A stretch of DNA of 64,000 nucleotides from Cryphonectria parasitica EP155. Its lineage: Eukaryota > Ascomycota > Sordariomycetes > Diaporthales > Cryphonectriaceae. The translations under genes and the position numbers were made by a program. The notes below the pieces were generated by a model. The model had not been told where the DNA came from, did no database searches, and saw only the letters and a list, made by a program, of their open reading frames with translations. The stretch is from contig NW_024468909.1 of assembly GCF_011745365.1 (NCBI RefSeq), positions 2,790,001 through 2,854,000 on the forward strand. The letters run 5' to 3'. Shown here piece after piece: positions 31,887-44,294 of the stretch. Numbering within the stretch: the first letter of the stretch is position 1; every line of letters starts with the position of its first letter.

Positions 31887-34800
31887 TCACAAGACCAGCC
31901 ACGTCTCCGTCAGCGCCCTCGCCCCATCATAGTCCCCATTCGTCAGTGCAAACGTCCTCAGGTTCACCGCGCTCTCGTAGACAAATTCTCGCAGCAACAG
32001 GCCACCACTATCGCCCTTCTCCTCGTTTTCCTCCATGCGCCTCGCGTGCGCCTTGGCCTCACCGAGCGCGCGGGCGTAGAACTGCGCTGCGAGGTGGTAG
32101 ATGCCCAGCAGGTGGTAGCACCGTGCGATGTTGTAGTGTGCCTCGAGCCTCTCGACCACGTCGACGGAGCGGGAGCGGATACGGTAGTACTCAAACATGT
32201 AGTGCATGCCCTGGGCGATAATAAACTGCCTGTTCTCGGCCTGGCGCTTCATGGCGTAGTGCACGTAGGCGGTGCCCACCGAGAGGTTGACCATGGGGTT
32301 GGTCGGGTCGAGGGCCGCAGCGCGCAGGAAGTAGTTGAGCGCGTAGGTGTAGCTCGTCGACGTGAGGAGGATGTGGCCGTAGAGCATCAGCAGCGTGACG
32401 TCGAGCGCCTCGTGCCGGGGGCCCAGGGCCTCTTCGCGCGGCACTGCCGTGTCCCATGCGCCCATTGCCTTCTGCGCGAGGTCCGCCGGCAGTAGTGTTC
32501 GGTCCATAGCCTTGATCTGCCGGAGGATGTACTTTTGCGCCGGGCCTGAGGCGTACCAGCTCACCGGAGACTGACACACCCGGCAGAGCGCGCTGAAGAC
32601 CCGGTAGCTGTCCGTCGCGGCGTGGCATGATCGCATGAAGAAGCGCGCCACCGCCACGCACGTCTCCTCGTCTGCCGCGTGCACAGCGCATGCTGCCCAC
32701 GCCACGTGGATGAGGAAGGTGTTGTCGCTGGACTTGTACACGATCGAGTCGCGCGCTGACTGGCACACGATGTAGGCCTCTTGTGCCTGTTGCCTGCGGG
32801 CCAGGCTGATGGCGTACCCGAGAAAGAGGTCGAGCCACTGGTCGAAGGGGATGCCGCGGTGTTCGTGGCGCCGGAGGACGGGCTCGGGGCCGCTGTCGTC
32901 TTCTCCAGGAGCAAGATCTATATTCAGGGCAAAGACCATTAGCCATATTGCGCACACACAATCATTTAAAATGTCTTTCAAGGCTTTGAGAGAGGAATAA
33001 GAGAGTAGAAGAAGGAGCCCAGGGACGTACTTTGCTGTAGCCGCTCAGCCATAGCAGCAAGTTCTCTATTGCCACCACCCGGCGCAGCAGCTGTTCCAGC
33101 CCGCTCGCTGCGACCGTCCTCAGCAGCATGCCTCTCAGCGGCCCTCTTCTCGTTCTCTTTGAAGAAGGAGCCGTAGCCCATAAAGTTGAGATACTTGTCC
33201 CACGGATAAAACTCCTTGAAGGATCGGAAGTCGTCCACCAGGTCCTGTGCGGCCGCCATCCACTCGTCCTCGGCCTCGATGTCGCCGCTCGCCATGCGCT
33301 CCCGCAGCTCCTGCACCTTGTGGTACTTGCTCTGGAAGCTCTCCGTGACGTTGTGCTCGTATATCTCGCGCTTGGCCTTGCTGGCCATGCGGCGCATATG
33401 CTGTCGCCGCACACGCTTCGGCCGCTGGCCCTTCTTCTTCTCCCGCATCACCTTGTCGCGGATACGCCGACGGCGCCTGACCTTGGCTGCCACCAGACCG
33501 TCTCCTTCCTCGTCCTCATCCTCATCTTCCCCGCCGTTGTCGTCGTCTTCCTCATTTTCCTCGTCCTCTCGGCGCTGTTCATCCTCAAGCGCTATGGCCT
33601 CGTTCACCAGGAGGAAGGCCTCCTCCTTCTCCTGGTGCGTCTCGTACATCTGTGCGAGCTCCAGCCGGGCCTCGATGTTGTCTTCATCCACCTCAATCGC
33701 CCGGAGGAACAGGTCTTCTGCCGTGGCCTGGTCCTCCATGTCCAGGTAACACCTGCCCTTCTGTACGAGCATCTCAGAGTCGACCTCCCCGGTGAGCCGT
33801 TCGTAAAATTCGTAAAACTCCAGGGCGGTGGTGATGCGCCGGTTCTCAAAGAGCTGGTTCGCGAGTTCCTTGATGACGAAGGGGCTGTCCTCGAAATACT
33901 CGTGCACCGGCGCATTCTCGAATCCCGGCGTAGCAGTCAGCCACTGCAGGTGCCTGGTGGCCTCCTCTTCCTGGCCGAGCTTGAGGCGGAAGATGGCCAG
34001 CTTCGCGCGGAGGTCCAGGGGCAGAGCGGGTCCGTACATCTCATAGGGAAACGTGTCTGGCTTGTATTCAGGCACCTCCCTCATCCGGTCGTCCTCCTGG
34101 TCCCACTCCCGATCGTCGTCCACGTACCTGTCCCAAAAGGTCTCGTGCTGCCGCCCGATTAGCAACCGCGAGAGCGAGCGCAGTGCGAGGGCGGCATCCG
34201 AGTATCTCTCGAGGAATGCACACATCTCGACGTAGATGATAACGTCGGACCACTCGAAGGTGCCCCTCAGCCGCTGGCCGCCCTCGCGCACGTGCCTGAT
34301 GGCCAGCTCGTAAAAGCCCCGCGCCTTCTCGACGTACTTCCTTGCGCTCCTGGTGTCGAAGGCGGCCTCGGCCATGTTCCGCAGCACCGCCATATCGTAG
34401 GGCCGCCTCTGCAGCACTTTGACGTACTCGGCGGCGGCGGTGCTCGACCTCCCAGCCTCGAGGGCGCAGTTCGCCTTGCCGATGCGGGCCTTCATGCTCT
34501 TTGGGTTGGCCCTGATGGCGGCAGAGAAGCACATCTGGGCTGTGTCGAGGTTCCGCTGGCGGCCATCGGGCGTGGTGTCGTCCAGCGCGAACTGCGCGAC
34601 CGTCATCCACCCGTAAAAGTCGCGCGGCCGCAGGTGAGCGGCGAAGCACATGGCCATGATGGCCTCGCGCATCTGCCCGCGCTCCTGGTAGATGCTGCTG
34701 AGCATCATCCACGCATCATGTGTCTCGGCATTCTGCCGGATCACTTCCTCCACCACGGCGAGCGCGTTGTCCAGCTCCCGCCGCAGCAGCGAGTCCGAGG

Positions 34801-35357
34801 CCTGCGAGAGCAGCAGTTTGATCTCAGCGCTTGGCTCCACGATGTTGCGCGGGCCGCCAGCAGCACCGCCCAGGCGACGGCGTTTGCGGGTGTGTTTGCC
34901 CTCTCTGCGGCTCCCTCTTCCTCGCTTGCGCTGGCCAGTGCCTCGTGAGGAGGCTGGGTGGATAGCAGGGTCGATGAGATCCAACTCATCATCTTCATCA
35001 TCCGAGTCGAAAGCCCCACCACCCATAGAAGCCTTGAAAGCGGCAACATCAGCATCAAGCTTGGCAATATCAGCTTGAAGCCTGAAGTCGTCTGAATCGG
35101 CATCAGAGAGCTCAGCATTATCCCCAGCACGGTCTGGGGCCTCAAAGTCGTCATCGTCATCATAAACAAAGCTGCATCAAATTTCAGTACAGCTTGCACT
35201 TTGCGATTGGAGAGCAGCACATAGACGAGTGGAGGAAGAAGACATACTCATCTTTCATCTGAGGAACATGCTGCATAGGCAGGACAGACAGCACATTACT
35301 AATTGTAGACGGTGGCCCTGGTGGAGGTGCCAGAAGCTCTCTAAACTCGGCCTCCAT
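31887..35357 (-). CDS. tfc4: TFIIIC TPR subunit (tau-131/Sfc4-type)
   Basis: Exons 35357-35248, 35171-33031 and 32917-31887 give 1093 residues; introns are 76 nt (GTATGT donor) and 113 nt (GTACGT donor). The N-terminus is acidic (DDFVYDDDDDFEAPD), then carries a basic patch (KRGRGSRREGKHTRKRRR). It enters tandem TPRs at AEIKLLLSQASDSLLRREL and NAETHDAWMMLSSIYQERG, with more TPRs on both sides of a charged middle linker (EENEEDDDNGGEDEDEDE). The C-terminal third holds the second TPR array (LDPTNPMVNLSVGTAYVHY). This subunit of the RNA polymerase III factor TFIIIC contacts the A-box region and recruits TFIIIB to tRNA and 5S genes; it is nuclear and essential in yeasts. The long single-copy TPR architecture and length match the family. 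Confidence 0.93.
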
Positions 35358-36462
35358 CTTCAGGGACTGGACTTGTTGGGTCGATGTCTGTGGTCAACGT
35401 CGAAGATATTGTTTGCGACTTGGGCCTGTTTATGCAGGCTCGTGGCAGGAGCAAGCAGGTGACTGGAACCTGCAGATTTCTCCAAGTTTGGCCACAAGAG
35501 CTCCTTCGTCTTGTCGCATCATCAGTACATGCACTCTGAGAGTAGCATGTGTTGAAAGGGACCAGAATATGGTGTATGGGATATTCAAACAAGTTCGAGT
35601 CGAAGGTGCTTTCCTCACAGCCAAAGCAAGTGGAAAGTTTAGCCCCACTAAGAGTGGCGGGTCCATTTTACCCTAACCCTCACAAACTCTCTGCCATATG
35701 AAGTTCATCTACTGTAGGAAGCAAGTCGCTCAGATAGCTAAGTGAGTACCTACTTTACTCTGTCCTCTCCTTTGTTCCTTAACCAGAGCTTCAATGAAAC
35801 AAGGCCCGGGTTACTGACTACCAAGTACTTATTTATACTCACAAGAAGTATGTACATTGTAGCAAAAGTAGCCCCTCCTCTACAGCGCAACAGCAATGTA
35901 AGAGGATTTTCCATTTTCTAGAAGAGCAAACCCGTGTATAAACTTGAGGACAAAATTACATGGGGGTTTGGTAGCGTTCAACGTGTCAGCACGTTTTCAT
36001 ACCGCAGAAATATACTTCACTCAAAACCATGTATTTGCTGTTGAGGAGACACGCTGTCTGATGTGTCATGTTATACAGCCACGATATACCTGAGCATGCC
36101 TGACAAACTTGCCGCTCTATCATCTCTCAGCATAAGAGCGTTCATACCAGCCTCAAGACATATTTCCATTTTGGTCAAATACCCCAGTGGAGACATCCAA
36201 TGTGGGAAAGGTGTCCTTGATATATATATAAAATATATACCAGGCTGTGTGTTCAGAACTGTCCAACTGTGCCCAAAACCCATGTCAACCAAGAAATGCG
36301 ACTGCTATTCCCACGCTAACTGTAGGATCTCGTTTATGATATCAGAGCACCCTTAATCTTTACAACAATGTGGGAGGTTGACCCACTTTCGTGGTCGTGA
36401 TTCTGGAGCCCATTTTTCTCATCGATCGTGATGCTTGTGGGCAACCGATTACAAGTGCAAAT
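35358..36462. promoter_or_regulatory. Tfc4 promoter and 3' flank of Vts1
   Basis: 1.1 kb lacking any gene-like frame. It contains a telomere-like TACCCTAACCCT at 35669-35680, about 310 bp upstream of the Tfc4 start. The left part is AT-rich. Confidence 0.5.
35669..35680 (+). promoter_or_regulatory. Telobox-like TACCCTAACCCT
   Basis: Telomere-type repeat in the Tfc4 upstream region, in the inverted orientation relative to the box near GH1. Binding by a Tbf1/Teb1-like factor is inferred only from the motif. Confidence 0.4.
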
Positions 36463-38474
36463 CTATGCAAGCTTGCCTGTGGCCTTGGCATCTGAAACTG
36501 ACTGTTAGCCTGCGGTCCAAGCACCTGAGATGGGTTCTTTGGGGAAGCAACTTACCCTTAACCTGTTCAAAAACCTTCAGCATCTTGCGCCTGGCTCCTA
36601 GGGCGTTGACGCCCCTCTTCTCCAGGGCCTCGTCATCAAGCTCGACCAGCTCATTCCACTTCAGATCCTTCAGATGGTCTGTGTACTTGTGCAGACGAAG
36701 GCTGCGCAGCCAAGACGGAATGTCCTGCAGCAGGGTAGGGTCAGTCGGATCCTCTGGGGGCTTGCTAGTACCCCGGCGACCACGTGGAGAGCGACCACGA
36801 TTGATATCAGAGTGGTCTGACAGGTAGCCCTCGTGATGACCTCCCATGCCCAGTCCTCCCAGGCCGACCATGCCGTTATTCAGCAGAGGTGACGTTCCAC
36901 TATATGGGTTCAGGAAGCCGTTGGCCTGCGGGGAGGTGAAGGCACCCATGGGCTGGAACCCGGCCGACATACCACCCTGCAGCGCGAAGCCAGGTGAGTT
37001 GGGTCGAGAGCCGCCACCACTAAGTTGCTGGTGCTGCAGTGCGATCATCTGCTCGGGTGTGAGGACCTGTCCACGCTCGTTGCTCATAACAATGTTGAGT
37101 GGCTGACCACCCATGCCCATGCCGCCCATGCCACCCATGCCGCCCATTCCCATGCCGCCCATGCCCATACCCTGCGTGTTGGGAGGCAGAGGCGAACCTG
37201 GTGCGTCGTTGGATCGAGTGCGTCGGTACCTGCGGGGATCATCGAGCGCGAAACGGTTGTTGACCGTGGACAGCGCTGCCAGCTTCATCGCAGTGGCATT
37301 GGCCACCATATCGGCCTGGTTTCCACCTTGCTGGCCCTGATTGAAGTTGGCTGCCATGGGGGTGTTGACCATCGAGGCCCAATTGCCGCCGCTGGGGCCG
37401 TAGGGCGACAGGAGGGGGAGGTCGGACTTGTCTCCGGTCGTGATGGTCGTGCTCTTGATCTGCTGGTTTCCAGAGATCTGCGGGTGCGGGGAGCGAAGGC
37501 CAGCCGAAGGAGGCGGCTGGACGAACTGACCCATGGGGGTCTGGCCAGTGGACGACTTGGGCCGCTGGTCGGCAGCACCCCAGGGCGAGGAGGCACCCTG
37601 TCCATTACCCTCGACGCCATCCGGACCTGAAATAGTTGGGGCCACAAGGGAGTTCCGGTCGACGGTGCTGTTTCGGTTCGAAGGAGGAGCAGCGCCCGTC
37701 TGCTGTGTGAACTTGACCTTCTCGGTCGCAATAGCAGCGGCAGCATCGGGAAACATGGCATTGATGACGGACGAGTCCAGACCAGACTGCCGTTTGGCGG
37801 CCGAGGGGGCGCGGGCGAGGGAATTTCGGGCTGACTCAACGCTGAGCTTGCCCATGGCGTCACTCAGACGGCTCGACATGGGGTCTGGAGAGGGTGTTCC
37901 ATCAGGTCAGCACTGGTCCCCCCCGCTGTAGAGAAGGGACTGGGGGTGGGGTTTCCATTATGTTCCTCTTACCTTTGTCGAAACCAGCCGGGGAGAGCAC
38001 ACTCGACATGGGGTGGTTCTTGGCCATCTGCTGGAGCACCTGAATGAAGAAGCGGATCTGCACCTGTGTTGCCTGTTGCAACAGCGCATAGAGGGCAGCA
38101 GTGCGCTCGGCTTCGCTCAGGACTCGGAACCATTGTTCTATCGCGCTGAGCTCGTCCTTGAAATCCTGATCGAGGGTCGCAGCGGCCATCTCCTCCAGAG
38201 TATCCTCATATTGATCAATGTCTGCGATCCACTGCTGGGCAATCTTGTCCTGCGGGTCGAGCTCGCCAGCGCTATGACCCTGTTGGCCGTAGAAGTCTGA
38301 GCTGGGACGGTTGAGTTTGGACTGAGGCGTACCCGTGAGGGTGGCCATGTCGGCGGAGGCGCGGAGCTGGTGTCCGGACCCGATGGCTCTTGATGAGGGA
38401 GGGCGCAGCGAGGAGATGTTCCCCGCCTCGGGGGTGCTGTTGCGGTTGCTCATCATATTGGGAGTCGAGGACAT
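36463..38474 (-). CDS. vts1: Vts1/Smaug SAM-domain RNA-binding protein
   Basis: Exons 38474-37973, 37884-36556 and a 29-nt last exon 36491-36463 give 619 residues; introns are 88 nt (GTAAGA) and 64 nt (GTAAGT, with a GCTAAC branch point). The ATG begins [15 protein letters not shown]. The N-terminal conserved helical region ([18 protein letters not shown] to [16 protein letters not shown]) is typical of fungal Vts1. A long disordered middle includes a Met-Gly repeat (about [14 protein letters not shown]), and the SAM domain is near the C-terminus ([20 protein letters not shown], then [16 protein letters not shown]). Vts1 binds Smaug-recognition hairpins in mRNAs and recruits the Ccr4-Not deadenylase, promoting decay in the cytoplasm. 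The last exon adds only DAKATGKLA; without splicing, the frame would read on into a different tail. Confidence 0.94.
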
Positions 38475-41400
38475 GGAGAGCAAAAAAAGGCAATCGAACA
38501 AGGCGGGCTTCGACGTCGAGGCGATCGATGGTGTGTGTCTGTAGCCGAGACAGTGCCCCGTGCTAGACTGGAACGGGGTAGGTGAAAAGACGGAAAGGCG
38601 TTAGAGTATTAGAAGAAGAAGAAAAAAAAGAAGTAAAAAGTAAAAAGAAAGCCGAGTACAAGAGGCCAGGGCCTTGTCGCATAGACCTGAAACAGCGACT
38701 GAAGGAAGTGCCCCCGAGGAACAGTTCGGATGTCAAGTACTGGCTGCTAACGAGCTCGAGGGGCGATCTATGGCCTGTGAAAGCGAAGATTTTTTTTTTT
38801 TTTTGTATTTTCCCCAGCTATCAGAGCCGGATAGGAGGACGGTTCGTTCGGGATGGGTCTTCGACTAGATATTACGATTGAGTTGACGTGTGGGTTGACT
38901 GTCGTCTGCAGCGAGGGGTTTGGTGGGGGACGAAAAAATTGTCTGGCTAGAAAAAGCTCTTGATCTCGAGGAACGGTATCAATGAGATGGCGAACTTCTC
39001 CTGCAGTGACCTGCTGACCTCAAAGGAGATGTGTCGAAAAAGGTGTGAAGTCGAAAGGCGAACGGGGCGCTGAGTCCAAAAGAGAGGACAGAAAGGCTCG
39101 AATAGGGGAGACCGGAGGGGTCTAATATTCAGAACTGCGGAAAAGAACCCTGTGTCAGCAAGTCGACTAGCCAGATTCGTTATGTGCGTGTGGGGGCGGG
39201 CGAGGCGAGCTTGAGGCTTCTAGCCTCGAGGAGGAGCGAAGGTCCAGTGGAGCCCAAAAGTGGCCCGAAGACGACGACAAAAGGCCAGGCCGAGAGAGCG
39301 AGGTGGTTCGGGGGACTGACTACCATTGAGTTCAGGCCAAAAGAGGTGTTGGGACTGTGGGAGAGACAGATAGAGGGAGAGGGAGAAATCAATCGATAGG
39401 GTCCGGAAAAAGAAGTTTCGACAAAAGGTAAGGGAAGTTGAAAGACGGGACGACTCTTTGAGCTGGTGCGCCTGTAGGGGTAGGGGACTGACGTGACAAG
39501 GTCGATCTCCGAGCTGGTGCCACAAAGACAATGCCGTTGTGAACGAGGAAGAAAGCAGGGAGATGACACCGTTTCAAACGATGATGGTGTGGGGAGTATG
39601 CATGCAAGGCTGTTGTTGGTGGAGTAGATACGACAATGTAGGTCTGGGCGTTTGTGTCCTCTCTAACTTACAAAAGAAGGTTGAATTAATTGGTGATGAA
39701 GTTGAGCCGAGTACTGCCCAACAGCTTGCCAAGCTGGTCAAGGACAAATATGGGAGGTGAGCTGAGATGAGAGGTGACGTACAGCGATGATTAGAATGGA
39801 AAGACAAAGATTGTATCCAAGACAGCCAAGAGCAGGACTATACCAGGCTAAGAGTACAGGTCTGTTAATGTGGGAAGATTGTGGTCCATGTGGACAAGAA
39901 TGGAAAGGCTGAGTGAAAAGGAACAGGTTAAAAATACAAAATAAAGTTGGTGATTGTGTGTATGGGGTGTCAGAGCAGACAATGCAGTGGCGGCTACAAG
40001 CTGAACTAGGTCCCTACCAGTCCCTGCTAGCACTGTCTACAGGTGACAGTCCTACTAGCCTCCCCTAGTCATCAACTTGGAAGGGGCCAATAATTTGCTA
40101 CAGTGCATTAGTATCAGCCAGAACTCTCTCTACAGTGGGGGCTCTTTTCCTCTAGATAGCCCTTAGGCTTGGGACAATCTCCTAATGGTTCCATCTGAAA
40201 GACCCCTTTACTTATTTTTTGAAGATAAGTTCAAGAGAGGAAGAAAATTGTTATAAAACCGTGTAAAAACTCCATGCCATTTCAAGGTCATTCACCCCTC
40301 AACATCTTTATAGAAACGGACCCATGGCCTTCCATCAATCGTTCTGGAAGCCAGGACCACCTTTCCAAGGACCCTTAGAAGGTGGCCCTCTAGTCCCCAT
40401 CCACAAGCCTTGACTGCACAGTCCTGACATCTCGCACACTCCCCAGTTTGCGTTTCCAAACCTGGGATAGAGGGCGGGGCGGCAAACTCGCCTGTCGCCT
40501 CTGAGTGGTTGGTCGGTCGGTCGGTCGGCGAGTGTGGGTGCGGGTGGGCTCATTCACGTCTCTGCCAGATGATGCGGCCGCCAGGTCATTGTCGGGGCCC
40601 CCCTCCTCCAAGGGGAAGGGGAAACTTTTGCACAACTGAACCGATCTGACGTTGCAACAGTGTGTGGGCGGGTTGTCCAGCCGTGCTAAACATAGAAGAG
40701 CAGGCCCCCCTCTTCCCCTAAGCGCGATCCAGTCAGTGTGCGCTCCTCTTTTGGATTTGAGTCTTGGCTCTGGCATCCTGGCAGATCATCCATCATCAAC
40801 CAACTTCCACCCTGAAGTTTGTGATGTGCAGTGCAACTTGAAGCTTAAATACAGACCATCAGTGTCAACCACAATTGATACTTTAGCATCCACAAATGGA
40901 GGACACGGGGGAAAGAATACTGCCTCCTCTTTTTCTTCGTTTTCTTTTCTTTTTTTTTCTTTTTTTTTCCCGGGGGGAAGGGGGTAAAAGAAGGAGGAAA
41001 TTCACACACGGCTTTTGTATAGTGAAAGCAAAAATGTACTCTTTCAGCATAAATAATGATATTTTAATACTGCTTAGGTGTGCTATCTGACCTACGATGT
41101 GGGGGATCAAGGGCTAGGCGGCTTTTACCGCCCCCAATCAAGATGACTTTACACGACCATTTCAACAGCCTTTTACAGTTCAGCCTTTCCGCATTTCGAA
41201 GTCCGCACTGGATCTCGTCGAAACGATATACTACAGAATCAACATGCAGCACGAGCAGACGGATGTACATTGCTCATTGCAGGATCCGCATAATCGAGGC
41301 TGGTGACCAGTACCCTTCAGGTGTGATACAGAAGGAATGGATTTGGAAGGCAACCACTCCGAAAAAGGAAACAGCAAGAAGACAAATGTAGCCTATTCTT

Positions 41401-41978
41401 TCATGCGCCTAGGCCGTCAGGAGTTGAAGGCAGAGGCGTTTGGTAATAGACAGGCTAGATGATCTTGGCACGAAGAATAATCCTTCAGACATTTGAACAT
41501 GGGATTAAGTTCAACGCTGTACACACTAATGCCATTGGTTGTCACACGATTGACTGTCTCATGTTCCCGCAGGGAAGAATAGGGGACAGACACAGGCCAA
41601 ACAACGGGCCACATATAGGGAGGGGTAAGCATGCGTGCTGTTCACCACTGCTCGCAGGTCCTCCCACGCAGCATCGGGTGGGAACACTTGATAGTTGAGG
41701 CATGTCAATCGGCCAGGCATCACCAAAAAAAAAAAAAAGGGGGGGGGGGAGGTTGGGCACAGAATGCGCAGAATCTTGGTTGGTCGTTTTGATGCCGTCA
41801 AATTGGTTCACGGCTGTGGCACCTTAGCCGTAACGATATCCGAGGGGAAAAAACTAGCACAAGAGACGCCCCAGTATGATGTCCCCCAACCGTCCTTGAT
41901 GTGGAAAAGTATGTGTGCATCGCCAAAGGTTCTCGCCATCGAAGTCTCATTCGTTTCGGTTATCGACCCCCTCGTCCC
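38475..41978. other. 3.5-kb intergenic region upstream of Vts1
   Basis: No reading frame here looks like protein; the longest (about 130 codons) are low-complexity. The part next to Vts1 is purine-rich (38600-38660) and probably long 5' leader. Further features are a tandem GGTC run (about 40500-40526), a long T-rich run (40925-40970), a small hairpin GGCGG-TTTTAC-CGCC near 41117, and an A/G homopolymer junction at about 41725-41750. The right end is the 3' flank of RPL29. Confidence 0.45.
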
Positions 41979-42492
41979 TTACACCGTCTCACGCTTGCCC
42001 TCCTTCAGCTCCTTCTGTAATGGTTGTCAGTCTCTCTCTGTGTCGTTACGCGCCGATTGCCAGTGGCCAGCCGCAAGTATGGGGCTTTGAATGCTCACCA
42101 GAGCCTTCATCGTGCCGTGAAGAGCATAACGATGGTTCCGTCGGAACTTGGGGTCAGTGCCCTTGAGGGAAGGGTATCTGGAGGTCTTGGGCTTCTTGAT
42201 GCTGTATTGCGCAAATGAATCATCAGCCAAAATTGTCCCATGTGTATTATCTCATGTCCTTGAGTTGGATATCGCATCCGATCGAGGGGGTTGGAGCATG
42301 CTGCGCATCGATTGTCGTCGAAGAAAATTCTCGTTGACCGATCGATTGTCCGACGTACCCGTTCCTGTGAGCCTTCTTGCTCTGGTTGTGCTGGGAGCTG
42401 TTCTTCGACTCTGTTGTTTAGGACAATTGTTAGTCGTTCCGAATTCATGCAAAGTGTCGCTTTATCGAGGAGAATATGTACGTACTGGCCAT
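41979..42492 (-). CDS. rpl29: 60S ribosomal protein L29 (eL29)
   Basis: Four exons: 42492-42486 (7 nt, ATG GCC A), 42410-42359, 42201-42099 and 42014-41979, separated by introns of 75, 157 and 84 nt with GTACGT, GTACGT and GTGAGC donors. The spliced 65-residue product begins MAKSKNSSQHNQSKKAHRNG, continues with IKKPKTSRYPSLKGTDPKF and RRNHRYALHGTMKAL, and ends KELKEGKRETV. This is the canonical eL29 sequence and length, very basic. It sits on the solvent side of the large subunit. Three introns in a 198-nt coding sequence, one after only seven coding bases, is typical of fungal ribosomal protein genes. No single open frame reveals this gene; it was found by recognising the third exon. Confidence 0.97.
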
Positions 42493-43003
42493 TTTGACGG
42501 TATTGGTCGAGTTATCGAAGTTGGTTGATGTGGTCGAAAAAGAGGTTGTTAGAGCAATTTCGCCAGGTTAGGCGAGTTTTCGAGATTTTGGTGGGTTCGC
42601 CTGGGCAGGCTGCTTTTAGTGGGGCGCAAGAGAATGCTTATGTAATTCCCTGAGGCTCAAAGCCGCCTTCCCACCCGTTGCCCCACCCTTGTACAATCGC
42701 AGTTCCGAATCAAGAGGGGGACTTACTCGAGACTTGCTCGCACCGATAACGACGGTACATCAGTCGACACCAATTTATGAAGATGCAATCGATATATTTT
42801 CAACATTATGAATATGTCTTTCCAAGGTCCGTCTACGTTGACACGATACCATGATAGAATGGGAAATCCGCCCGTCTTTGATACTGCTGCTTCTCATCGG
42901 CTTGTGACAATGTTTTCTACCTCTCACAGACTAGCCGGTGCTCAATCCCATCCCGACCTTCCAAGGCCTGTGCACACCCATAAAGCTAGCTCTGAGTGCT
43001 CTT
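42493..43003. promoter_or_regulatory. RPL29 promoter and 3' flank of Ant1
   Basis: 511 bp with no coding frame of note. The portion just upstream of RPL29 contains GC-rich blocks but no ribosomal-protein promoter motif that I can name with confidence. Confidence 0.4.
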
Positions 43004-43182
43004 CTACTTCACGGCTACCCGAGACGTGAGACTGCTCTGTGCAGCCAACTTGGACGCCGCTGCCAAGTGCTGTGACCGAAGCTTCTGTATGTATCGGAGG
43101 AAGAGAATAAAGAGAAGTTCCACACTACAATTGGAAGGTCAGCAAACATTCGTTGGTGCAGACAGACAGCCCCGAGAGAGAT

Positions 43183-43218
<36 letters not shown>

Positions 43219-44294
43219 GTACCGTTCCTTGGCCATCATCAGGATGCCCTGTACCAAGATACCCTTCAAGATCTGCGGACCGATGCCCTTGAACAGGCCG
43301 AGAGGCCCCTCGTTCTCATAAATAAACCTCATCACCTCACCAAAGCTCTTAAAAGGCTTGCCCTGCCTGGACGGAGGAGGCTTCGACTGCAATCCGACCT
43401 TGGCAACAATCAGGGGCTGCGTCGCTATCGTGGCGAGAGCCTTGGACAGCGCACCGAGAACTGTCACACACACACAGAGGGAAGAATAAGAGTCAGTGTC
43501 TTGCTTCCTCGTCTCGGATCGTTGGAGACTACCCACCAAAGGCCTGCCACGGCTTCAGCACTTGGCCAGGGAACAACAACGGCTTTAACCTCTCGTACGC
43601 CCCATAGGTGATGCTCGGGTTCACCACCAGCACCAGGCTGGCCCGCAGACCCCTCCACAACCCCGTGATGCCGTCCTCACCATCAATGACCTCCCGTGCG
43701 GTATCCAGCATCCCTTTCCTCTCGGTCTTGCTCTGCGTCTGCTGGCGTGTGGTAACGACGGCGACGGGGATGGTGAACAGCTGGGCCAGGGCACCTGCGA
43801 CGGCACCCAGGCTCAGCTCCACGGCGGTCGACGGCGGCGCCGCGGACTTGGCGCCCTTAAAGTATAGGTCCCGCACGGTCTGGTACCAGAAGAAGTAGGC
43901 AAAGTTGGTGCTCGCAACGCCGAGGAGGGATCCTGATATGCCCGCATATAGGCCCGCGAGGCCATCTTCATCGACGATCTTGGTGATTGCGTCCCAGGTC
44001 GAGTCGTAGTGTGGAGAGGAGTCAGGGGCGGAGGGTTCACCAGGCTTGCGTTTTTCTTGGACCTGAAGGCGGGTCTTGACTCTAGAACATTGGAGAGAGC
44101 TTTGTCAGATCCTGAGAAGGTGGTGGTGCCATGTTACGAGCTTGGAGAGGAGAGGAGGAGGAGGAGGGGTAGGAGAAGAGGTCGGCGCACATGTCCAGCG
44201 GGTATACGAGGGCATTAGCCAGGACAGCGCCCGAGGCGCCAGCTGTCGCCTTTCCCCACGGCCCGATTGGGGTGGCCTTGGACTGGATAGCCAT
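43004..44294 (-). CDS. ant1: Peroxisomal adenine nucleotide carrier (Ant1/PMP34-type)
   Basis: Exons 44294-44191, 44081-43537, 43460-43223 and 43124-43004 give 335 residues; introns are 109, 76 and 98 nt. Splicing restores YPLDIVKTRLQVQEKRK. Three mitochondrial-carrier repeats are present, with signatures YPLDIVKTR, IPVAVVTTRQQTQ and QPLIVAKVGLQ. The degenerate second and third signatures are characteristic of the peroxisomal Ant1 branch, as is GAYERLKPLLFPG. Ant1 exchanges cytosolic ATP for peroxisomal AMP, supplying ATP for fatty-acid activation inside peroxisomes. Intron 3 begins with GTACGC followed by a TC repeat (sense strand), so a length-variable pyrimidine tract starts within ten bases of the donor. 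Intron 1 has an unusual GTGCGC donor but a good CTGAC branch point. Confidence 0.93.
43187..43215 (+). repeat. AG microsatellite inside Ant1 intron 3
   Basis: About 29 bp of AG on the plus strand, read as a TC run in the Ant1 pre-mRNA directly after the 5' splice site at 43222. Confidence 0.9.

Noticed and set aside
33128..34162. 344-codon frame antisense to Tfc4
   Set aside because: Leu/Val-rich complement of the acidic TPR region; no independent support.
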